DNA from: Candidatus Saccharimonadota bacterium
Lineage (GTDB): Bacteria; Patescibacteriota; Saccharimonadia; Saccharimonadales; UBA4665
Direction: 5' to 3'
DNA: 11,551 nucleotides
Assembly (NCBI GenBank): GCA_027314795.1
Contig: DAHVAE010000007.1
Span: 3,612 to 15,162 of the forward strand
The position numbers and the translations under genes were made by a program. Numbering within the stretch: position 1 is the first letter of the stretch; every line of letters starts with the position of its first letter. The notes under the pieces were generated by a model that was given only the letters and a program-made list of their open reading frames with translations, did not search any database and had not been told where the DNA came from. Of the stretch, positions 6,208 to 11,551 are shown piece by piece.

Positions 6208-7968
6208 ATGCCATTTCGAAATTTACCAGGTATTAAATATCTTGCCCGTAACAATAGCTACAGTTACCTGGCATTGATTGTAATTATCTTTTTAGTCGGT
6301 ATTACTGCAACCCTGCTCGTCTGGCATGACAGTGAGTCTCGGGCAGCCAACACCCAAGCTGAAAGATACCGTCGGCAACTTAACCAGTCGGAGTTGTATA
6401 TTAATCAGGGCCTTAGTAAGTATTCAAGCCTGCTTAATGATGGCGACGCCTTACTGGCAATCAATGGGGATAACATTACAGAGTCACAGTGGTTAGCTTT
6501 CTTTCAAAACTATAACCTACCAGTTAACTACCCGGGTATTGAGGCAGTTAGTTTCAGCCGTTATGTGCCAGCTAGCTACCTTTCTTCATATTTAAGCAGC
6601 CATGCTGCTCAAGGTGAGGATATTACTATAGCTCCAAGCGGATCGAGAAGCATTTATGCCCCTATTACTTACATTAGCTATATACCACCAGCTAATTTAA
6701 AAGCCATAGGTTACGATGAGTTATCCAGCCCTGTTAGAGCCTTAGCTATAACAAACGCGCTTAATACCGGCAGGACGACAATGAGCAACAAGGTTGTCCT
6801 AGCCACTTCTAACAATGGCCCAAGTGGTTTTGTGTTATATAAACCAGTATATAAAGGGGCGGCTAATACGCTTATACAACGTCAATCTTCAATCTACGGT
6901 TTTGTTTCAATTGCTGTTAACGCTCAAGGCTTCTTTAATGCACTGCTTAGTAACTATCTTAGTGTAAATGTCGCTGTCCAAGTATATTCTGGGAATGTTA
7001 ATCAAAACACGCTGTTATATGAATCTCCAGCCTATGAAGCTAGTGTATCGCGGATATCTAACCCGGTAACAACCCTTATTAGCACTAGTTACGGAAGCCA
7101 AACATGGGATATCATAATTACTACACCCAGCAGCCTGCTCCTAGCCGCCAATGACCAATCGGCAACATTAGAATTAGTCTTTGGGGTTGTTCTTAGTTTA
7201 TTGGTAGCAGCAGTGCTTTGGTATTTTATTTACTTCCGTGAAAAGAGTACATACTGGCAAAAACAACGAGAAATTCAGGCTGCCAAGGATGAGCTTATAT
7301 CGCTTGCCTCTCATCAGCTTAGAACTCCAGCCACCATTGTTAAGCAATACTTGGGCATACTACTACAAAACTACACGGGTAGCATAACTAAGGAACAGCA
7401 GCAGATAATTAAAACTGCCTACGATAGTAACGAACGTCAACTTGAGATTGCTAATCAGTTTCTCGATGCCGCTAAACTAGGTTCGGGCCAAATTAAGTTA
7501 AAGAAGCAACTATTTAGCTTAAACGATGAGCTTAAGAAGATTGTCGAAGAACAGCAACATATTGCCAATGAACATAAACAAAAGATTATCTTTAATAACC
7601 CTAAAACCAACTACCAAATAAAAGGAGATCAAAAATACCTGCCAATGGTCTTTGAGAATATTATTAACAATGCCATTAAATATTCCAAATCTAGAACTAA
7701 AATAGACGTTAAAATTAAAAGGGTTAGTATGGGAATCAACGTTATTATTTCTGACCAAGGTCAAGGCATCTCTAAAGCTGAACTGCCTTTAGTTTTTGAA
7801 AAGTTTAGCCATTCAATAGACAGCCGTAATAGCAATACCAATGGTACTGGTATCGGGCTGTACTTAGCCAAGCAAATCGCTAATTTACATGACGGTAATA
7901 TAACCGTAACATCAAAAGTTGGCATCGGCTCAGTGTTCACTGTCCACCTACCATTTAAGCCTAGGTAG
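6208..7968 (+). CDS. CHASE-domain sensor histidine kinase
   Basis: The protein has 586 residues from the ATG. A first membrane helix (about 18-38) is followed by an extracytoplasmic region (about 39-320) containing a CHASE domain: NYPGIEAVSFSRYVP (107-121), the IYAPITYIS segment (149-157), AIGYDELSSPVRALA (166-180) and GFVLYKPVY (207-215). A second helix (about 323-342) leads directly, without HAMP, to the kinase core. The phospho-acceptor His369 is in ASHQLRTPA. The ATPase has the N box ENIINNAIKYS (483-493), the G1 box SDQGQGIS (515-522), the F box and the G2 box GTGIGLYLA (546-554). CHASE domains bind small extracellular ligands, so this is an outward-looking sensor; the ligand is unknown. 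The frame could extend to a TTG 39 nt upstream, but that has no RBS. A receiver-only regulator follows 29 nt downstream and is the likely partner. Confidence 0.95.
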   Translation: MPFRNLPGIKYLARNNSYSYLALIVIIFLVGITATLLVWHDSESRAANTQAERYRRQLNQSELYINQGLSKYSSLLNDGDALLAINGDNITESQWLAFFQNYNLPVNYPGIEAVSFSRYVPASYLSSYLSSHAAQGEDITIAPSGSRSIYAPITYISYIPPANLKAIGYDELSSPVRALAITNALNTGRTTMSNKVVLATSNNGPSGFVLYKPVYKGAANTLIQRQSSIYGFVSIAVNAQGFFNALLSNYLSVNVAVQVYSGNVNQNTLLYESPAYEASVSRISNPVTTLISTSYGSQTWDIIITTPSSLLLAANDQSATLELVFGVVLSLLVAAVLWYFIYFREKSTYWQKQREIQAAKDELISLASHQLRTPATIVKQYLGILLQNYTGSITKEQQQIIKTAYDSNERQLEIANQFLDAAKLGSGQIKLKKQLFSLNDELKKIVEEQQHIANEHKQKIIFNNPKTNYQIKGDQKYLPMVFENIINNAIKYSKSRTKIDVKIKRVSMGINVIISDQGQGISKAELPLVFEKFSHSIDSRNSNTNGTGIGLYLAKQIANLHDGNITVTSKVGIGSVFTVHLPFKPR

Positions 7969-7977
7969 CAAGTAGGC

Positions 7978-7983
7978 TATAAT
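7978..7983 (+). promoter_or_regulatory. -10 box for the response regulator gene
   Basis: A perfect TATAAT lies in the 29-nt gap after the kinase stop, ending 14 nt before the regulator ATG, which predicts a leader of about 8 nt. The hexamer 17 bp upstream, TTAAGC, matches the -35 consensus at only three positions. It may let the regulator be made independently of its kinase. Confidence 0.5.
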
Positions 7984-7997
7984 ACGGTTATTGTTGT

Positions 7998-8363
7998 ATG
8001 AAAAAGGTTCTGATTATAGAGGATGAGAAGCCGCTCAGAGACGTTTATTGTTTAATCCTTGAAAAGGAAGGCTTTAAGGTTAATACGGCCGAAAACGGTA
8101 AAGTCGGCATCAAGAAACTTAACTCTTTTAAGCCTGACCTGATTATCTTAGATATGCTGATGCCGGTAAAGGATGGTCTCGGTTTTTTGCGGTCTGCAAA
8201 ACTGTCTTCAGCACATCCAAACACTAAAACCATAATTGTTAGTAATTTATCAGACGCTATCAGTAGTAGTGATAGTAAGAAGTATGGCGTAGTTCACAGT
8301 TTTATCAAAGTAGACTTATCGCCCTCGGACCTGGCGACTATTGCCAAAAAGTATACTAGCTAA
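7998..8363 (+). CDS. Receiver-only (CheY-like) response regulator
   Basis: The 121-residue protein is a single receiver domain with no DNA-binding or enzymatic output domain. The acidic pocket is Glu8-Asp9 in VLIIEDE, the phosphorylated residue is Asp52 in ILDMLMP, and the switch residues are Ser82 in IIVSN and Lys104 in SFIKVD. It follows a CHASE histidine kinase on the same strand and should receive phosphate from it, then act through protein contacts or pass phosphate on. Such stand-alone receivers are common next to HisKA kinases of this type. There is no SD before the ATG, but a TATAAT box is close. The TAA overlaps the last four bases of the convergent exporter gene. Confidence 0.94.
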   Translation: MKKVLIIEDEKPLRDVYCLILEKEGFKVNTAENGKVGIKKLNSFKPDLIILDMLMPVKDGLGFLRSAKLSSAHPNTKTIIVSNLSDAISSSDSKKYGVVHSFIKVDLSPSDLATIAKKYTS

Positions 8364-9931
8364 ACTACCTCTGGCCCAGTAGTAGTTTCTCGAAGTGGTT
8401 TTTCTTTTAGGAATAAAGAGACAATAAAGGCTATAAGCAGTACTGGAATGGCAAGTAAAAATAAGTCGTGGAATGACAGTACGAAAGCTTCATAAATGTC
8501 GTGGGTAACGCTAGGTGGCAACTGGCTTAATGAGGATGGGGTGATGCCGTTGATTACGCTTTGAGAAAGTTTAGCTGAAGAGTTACTGCCAAAGCTCGGC
8601 AGTAGTTTTACCAAATGATACGTTAACCTATTAGTTAATACGGCACCAAATACAGCACCGCCAAGCGAGCTACCCATGCTTCTAAAGAAAGTCGCAGTGC
8701 CGGTAGCCACACCAAGCTCAGACCTCGGTACAGAGTTCTGGACAGCCAGCGTCATGACCTGGAGAAATGAACCGACACCTAGACCAATAATTATCATCCA
8801 AATAGATAAAGTAATCTGACTGGTATGTAACGACAAGTGGCTAAATAGATAGACGCCAATAGCGGTCACTAGCGTACCAATAATTGGGAATAACCGGTAA
8901 TGACCCCATTTAGTAATTAGACGACCGGTAGTAACTAGGGCAGTCAGCATGCCAAAAACTAATGGCAGCAGCAGTAAGCCGGACTTGATCGCAGAATAGC
9001 CCCTTACTACCTGTTGGTACTCAGGAATAAAGAGTATGGCGGCAAACAAGGCTACTCCCGCTAATAGTGATAAAATAACCGATACAGAAAAGATACTACT
9101 CTTAAATAAGTGCGGTGGGATTATAGCTTCTGCTTCAGGTTGATTACGTTCCCAAAATACAAAGGCAGTGGCAGCAACAACCCCGCCGGCAAATAATCCG
9201 ACAATTGTTGGTGAGCCCCATGGATAAGTTACGCCACCCCAGACAGTCGCTAAGATAATTGGGACAACTGATGCAGTTAATAGTGAGGCGCCAACATAGT
9301 CGATCTTGCGGTCCACCCTTTTAACTGGCAAATGTAGGCGAGTAGCGATAGCGCTTAGCGCCAATATACCTAGAGGCAGGTTAACGTAAAACACCCATCG
9401 CCACGATAGGCTATCTGTAAAGAAGCCGCCCAATAATGGCCCAGCCACACTAGATATAGCAAAGACGGCCCCAAAATATGCCAGGTACTTACCCCGTTGT
9501 CTAGGTGATACGATATCGCCTACAATAGTCATAGATAGCGACATTAACCCGCCAGCACCAATCCCTTGTAGAGCCCTGAAAGCGACCAGCTGATCCATAT
9601 TCTGGGACAAGCCACAAAGTGCAGAACCAACGAGAAAAAGGACGATAGAGAACTGAAAGATTTTCTTTCTGCCAAATTGATCGCCAATTTTACCGTAAAG
9701 AGGTGTTGAAATAGCACTAGTTAGCAAATATGCGGTCGCTACCCATGAAAGCTTATCTAGCCCGTGAAGATCTGTAGCGATTCTTGGCAGAGCTGTAGCA
9801 ACAATTGTTTGATCTAACGCGCCTAAAAGCATAGCTAGCATCAGCGCTACAATAATAACCATTATCTCTTCATGCGTGCGCTCTATATGCCCTTCCATGC
9901 TAGCCCCATGTTTTACTGCTGTATCGGACAT
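8360..9931 (-). CDS. DHA2-family (EmrB/QacA-type) 14-helix MFS exporter
   Basis: The 523-residue protein has the length and layout of 14-helix drug:H+ antiporters. Family motifs are LDQTIVATALPRI (39-51, motif D1), GKIGDQFGRKK (80-90, motif A), RALQGIGAGG (119-128, motif B with Arg119), SSVAGPLLGG (160-169, motif C, the antiporter signature) and WRWVFYVNLPLG (177-188), typical of DHA2. A hydrophilic loop at about 443-478 precedes the last helix. It should export a toxic or signalling small molecule using the proton gradient; the substrate is not predictable. It has no SD. The ATG shares one base with the stop of the AbrB-like gene (TAATG), so translation is coupled to that regulator. Confidence 0.95.
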   Translation of the reverse strand: MSDTAVKHGASMEGHIERTHEEIMVIIVALMLAMLLGALDQTIVATALPRIATDLHGLDKLSWVATAYLLTSAISTPLYGKIGDQFGRKKIFQFSIVLFLVGSALCGLSQNMDQLVAFRALQGIGAGGLMSLSMTIVGDIVSPRQRGKYLAYFGAVFAISSVAGPLLGGFFTDSLSWRWVFYVNLPLGILALSAIATRLHLPVKRVDRKIDYVGASLLTASVVPIILATVWGGVTYPWGSPTIVGLFAGGVVAATAFVFWERNQPEAEAIIPPHLFKSSIFSVSVILSLLAGVALFAAILFIPEYQQVVRGYSAIKSGLLLLPLVFGMLTALVTTGRLITKWGHYRLFPIIGTLVTAIGVYLFSHLSLHTSQITLSIWMIIIGLGVGSFLQVMTLAVQNSVPRSELGVATGTATFFRSMGSSLGGAVFGAVLTNRLTYHLVKLLPSFGSNSSAKLSQSVINGITPSSLSQLPPSVTHDIYEAFVLSFHDLFLLAIPVLLIAFIVSLFLKEKPLRETTTGPEVV

Positions 9932-10170
9932 TACTTATTTACTACTTTTGCGCTATTTATATGTCTTAACATCTGGTTGGCAAACTTTTCTAAACCATCC
10001 GGTTTAATTAAGGTTACGCCGACGTGACTGGGATGCAGCATAACCAGTAATTTATCGCCGCTTTCAAGTCCAATTTCTGAACGCGCGTCCGATGGAATTA
10101 CTATCTGGCCTTTATCGTTGACAGTCACCATACCGAAAATACTAGTTTTCTTACTTTTACTACTTCTCAT
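9931..10170 (-). CDS. AbrB/SpoVT-type transcriptional regulator
   Basis: The 79-residue protein carries one swapped-hairpin AbrB domain: VTVNDKGQIVIPSDARSEIG (15-34) followed by LESGDKLLVML (35-45). The C-terminal 35 residues have no clear family. Proteins of this size bind DNA as dimers or tetramers. It is the first gene of an operon with a DHA2 exporter, joined by a TAATG overlap, so it most likely controls exporter expression and its own. Two pairs of perfect direct repeats upstream are good candidate targets. The ATG at 10170 lies only 4 nt after a TATAAT box. If transcription starts 7 nt downstream of the box, the mRNA would miss this ATG and begin translation at Met14 (10131), which would still encode the whole domain. 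Confidence 0.9.
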   Translation of the reverse strand: MRSSKSKKTSIFGMVTVNDKGQIVIPSDARSEIGLESGDKLLVMLHPSHVGVTLIKPDGLEKFANQMLRHINSAKVVNK

Positions 10171-10174
10171 ACAA

Positions 10175-10180
10175 ATTATA
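10175..10180 (-). promoter_or_regulatory. -10 box of the regulator-exporter operon
   Basis: The minus strand reads TATAAT, ending 4 nt before the ATG of the AbrB-like gene. No -35 hexamer stands out at 16-18 bp. That region is instead occupied by a pair of ACGCCAATA repeats, so regulator binding there would compete with RNA polymerase. The mRNA is probably leaderless or starts at the internal Met14. Confidence 0.55.
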
Positions 10181-10184
10181 GTTT

Positions 10185-10210
10185 ACGCCAATAACCCAAA
10201 AACGCCAATA
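10185..10210 (+). repeat. Direct repeat ACGCCAATA x2 (likely operator)
   Basis: Two perfect 9-bp copies lie at 10185-10193 and 10202-10210, 17 bp start to start. They cover the spacer and -35 zone of the regulator-exporter promoter, where a repressor would block transcription. That the AbrB-like protein binds here is inferred. Confidence 0.55.
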
Positions 10211-10213
10211 CAG

Positions 10214-10235
10214 TTTAGCTTAGATTTAGCTTAGA
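10214..10235 (+). repeat. Tandem direct repeat TTTAGCTTAGA x2 (likely operator)
   Basis: Two perfect 11-bp copies lie head to tail (10214-10224, 10225-10235), so equivalent bases fall on the same face of the helix about one turn apart. They lie four bases beyond the ACGCCAATA pair and between the two divergent genes, and could serve either promoter. Confidence 0.55.
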
Positions 10236-10300
10236 TATGCATAAACACAAGCTGGTCATATTTTGTAATTTATTGCATACTTATTTCGAATAGGTTTTTT

Positions 10301-10756
10301 ATGATGAAGTTAGAAAAAGTACATGTGTCTAATGCCAATCTTTCGCTTGCCCACTATGCTCTTGCGGTTATGGATATTAAAAGAGCCATGAGCCAACACG
10401 AGCTACAAGCTTCGTTATTCGTCTATAGTAGCGAGTATGGCAGCTTGATACGTAAGCTAATGGACGCAAGTATCCCAACTAGCGAAGATTTACCAATCAA
10501 AAACTCATTTTATGGGTTAGCATGGCGAGACTTACGGCAAGTAGCTGCTCTTTCTAGTAAACCGTGGTTCTCTATCAGCCATAACCCATTTGAAGAAGCC
10601 CGAACAGACCCGGCTAACGTTGGCCTAGTCGCCTATGAGCGTAATATGGTATGCCACGACTCGACTGCTTTAGGTTATTGGAAGCCAATAGAAGGAAGTA
10701 ATGTATCGACTGCCGCTAAAGCTCTCATTATGTTTAATGGTCAAGAACAACTTTAG
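10301..10756 (+). CDS. Hypothetical soluble protein, 151 residues
   Basis: I do not recognise the family. The protein has no signal peptide or membrane helix and mixed charge, so it is probably cytoplasmic. Visible features are a helical N-terminal half (about 18-58, including AHYALAVMDIKRAM), an aromatic centre (SFYGLAWRDLRQV, 69-81, and KPWFSISHNPFEEA, 87-100) and His/Cys residues in NMVCHDSTALGYW (115-127). No catalytic motif is evident. The frame opens with ATGATG after a weak AGG 7 nt upstream; either ATG could be the start. It is transcribed away from the regulator-exporter operon across a 130-bp region packed with direct repeats, so it may share control with that exporter. The whole-length frame and ordinary codon use support a real gene. 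Confidence 0.7.
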   Translation: MMKLEKVHVSNANLSLAHYALAVMDIKRAMSQHELQASLFVYSSEYGSLIRKLMDASIPTSEDLPIKNSFYGLAWRDLRQVAALSSKPWFSISHNPFEEARTDPANVGLVAYERNMVCHDSTALGYWKPIEGSNVSTAAKALIMFNGQEQL

Positions 10757-10766
10757 CGGTTCTTAA

Positions 10767-10949
10767 CTATCGGTGTTTTTTTAGAACCAATTTAACTAGA
10801 TCAAGCACGAGGCAATAAATGAGCGTGAGAATCGCCATTATGGCAAATAGACTAATGGAGAAGTTTGTGAAGTGTAGAGCTTTTTTAGTTTGAGGAATAT
10901 ATACCAACGCTACCGATCTTACAGATATTACCCTAAACGCTATTTTCAT
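10767..10949 (-). CDS. Possible small membrane protein, 60 residues (start uncertain)
   Basis: From the ATG the frame encodes a basic N-terminal half (MKIAFRVISVRSVALVYIPQ) and one strong membrane helix (about 30-56, FSISLFAIMAILTLIYC and onward) ending in KKHR. The frame stays open 40 codons upstream, to 11069. That upstream part also looks protein-like, with a second hydrophobic helix (SLLTSFTALVIIFL) and a basic loop, but contains no ATG, GTG or TTG. The gene may therefore be longer with an unusual start, or be the remnant of a larger gene. There is no SD before the ATG. It converges on the hypothetical gene to its left with 10 nt between stops. No family is recognised. Confidence 0.35.
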   Translation of the reverse strand: MKIAFRVISVRSVALVYIPQTKKALHFTNFSISLFAIMAILTLIYCLVLDLVKLVLKKHR

Positions 10950-11131
10950 GGGAGTGGATAATTTAGAAGCTTTCCAAGAATGATCTTTGTTCCTAGTTAA
11001 GAATATTATAACTAGAGCTGTAAATGACGTGAGTAAAGATCCGTTGATGCCACCGCCCGCGGGTAACCTTTAATTAAGTAGTGATGCATGATCTCAAAGA
11101 CGGTAATCAATGAACAGCTATGTGAATCGTC
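10950..11131. other. Gap left of the right-edge gene, with an unassigned protein-like frame
   Basis: Between the candidate small membrane protein and the stop of the right-edge gene there is no RNA gene or clear promoter. Most of it (10950-11069) continues the minus-strand frame of that membrane protein without a canonical start. A GC-rich patch with the perfect palindrome CCCGCGGG (11056-11063) stands out in otherwise AT-rich DNA. Confidence 0.4.
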
Positions 11132-11551
11132 TTAGCTACCTGAAATATATTTGAGGAGAGCTTGCTTAAGAACAAATTGAGCATCTACCTCGTCCCCATC
11201 GACCTCATGCTTTGGTATAGTCGCCACGCTCAATTCAACACTTACTTCCCAGGGGCTAGCATCGTAACTATCTCTGACTTCGGCCAAGGCTGCTAAACAA
11301 TAATAATGAAGACCACATATTCCAAGTATGGTTCTATCTTCAATCGCACCAGTTTCTTTATACTCATCCATAATACGCTCCACATTACGAGTGGTAGTAT
11401 TAAAGTCAACCTCTCCTAAAACACTCTTGTCGTTAAGTGGCTCTTTTGGGGTAAACCTAGCAATAATTGGGAAAAGATTAGGGTGATTAACAACCAAGAT
11501 CTCAGGAGTGCCATGCTCTGGTAATGCAACATGCCTAGCTATATCTTCTGT
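11132..11551 (-). CDS. Hypothetical protein, C-terminal 139 residues (5' end beyond the window)
   Basis: The frame runs off the right edge; a TTG at 11497 could be read as a start, but the codons before it (ending HGTPEI) continue the same protein-like sequence, so the gene is treated as partial. The visible part is soluble and acidic, with a helical GICGLHYYCLAALAEVRD segment that contains two cysteines, an alternating PWEVSVELSVATIP strand-like segment and a C-terminal helix (FVLKQALLKYI). I recognise no family or active site. It ends in TAA with no obvious terminator behind it. Confidence 0.65.
   Translation of the reverse strand, partial: TEDIARHVALPEHGTPEILVVNHPNLFPIIARFTPKEPLNDKSVLGEVDFNTTTRNVERIMDEYKETGAIEDRTILGICGLHYYCLAALAEVRDSYDASPWEVSVELSVATIPKHEVDGDEVDAQFVLKQALLKYISGS

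Noticed and set aside
10758..10788. Inverted repeat GGTTCT/AGAACC with a T-run, as a terminator between the convergent genes
   Set aside because: The stem is only 6 bp with a 19-base loop, and the T-run is inside the loop rather than after the stem.
11056..11063. CCCGCGGG perfect palindrome as a binding or recombination site
   Set aside because: A single 8-bp palindrome with no flanking symmetry or second copy is not enough to claim a site.

Overview
The window is AT-rich, compact and bacterial, with short gaps, overlapping gene ends and few clear ribosome binding sites. Its gene content is a PAP2 phosphatase, an LCP protein with a long basic Ser/Arg-rich tail, DedA, small GT2 and NodB-fold enzymes, a CHASE histidine kinase with a receiver-only regulator, and an AbrB-type regulator coupled to a DHA2 exporter. 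This resembles a Patescibacteria/CPR genome, most likely Saccharibacteria (TM7). That placement is an inference from gene style; no rRNA or other marker gene is present. TGA acts as a stop at least once (end of the GT2 gene), which argues weakly against the UGA=Gly code of Gracilibacteria and Absconditabacteria.

Left part (1-2884), envelope lipid carriers. The C-terminal end of a PAP2 phosphatase (+) meets an LCP transferase (-) with abutting stop codons. A 543-bp stretch without a recognisable gene follows, then a DedA protein (-) with its own extended -10 promoter. All three families can handle undecaprenyl-phosphate-linked substrates or the free carrier.

Central left part (2936-5945), a four-gene minus-strand operon read right to left: a six-helix DUF998-like membrane protein, a GT2 glycosyltransferase, a membrane-anchored NodB-family deacetylase (ATGA overlap with the GT2) and an alpha/beta hydrolase. 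It looks like a small surface-sugar or lipid-linked-sugar modification pathway; the substrate is unknown.

Central right part (5946-8363), signalling: a 260-bp divergent promoter region with a possible 31-codon ORF, a CHASE-domain histidine kinase, and a receiver-only response regulator with its own TATAAT box.

Right part (8360-11551): an AbrB-like regulator and a 14-helix DHA2 exporter overlap as TAATG and form a minus-strand operon. Its 130-bp upstream region carries two different pairs of perfect direct repeats, probably operators. A hypothetical gene (+) diverges from it. Then come a low-confidence small membrane-protein frame and a C-terminal fragment of an unknown protein running off the right edge.

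A recurring feature is a good -10 box close to the start codon with no Shine-Dalgarno motif between, suggesting short-leader or leaderless mRNAs. I found no tRNA, rRNA, CRISPR array, insertion sequence or convincing intrinsic terminator.
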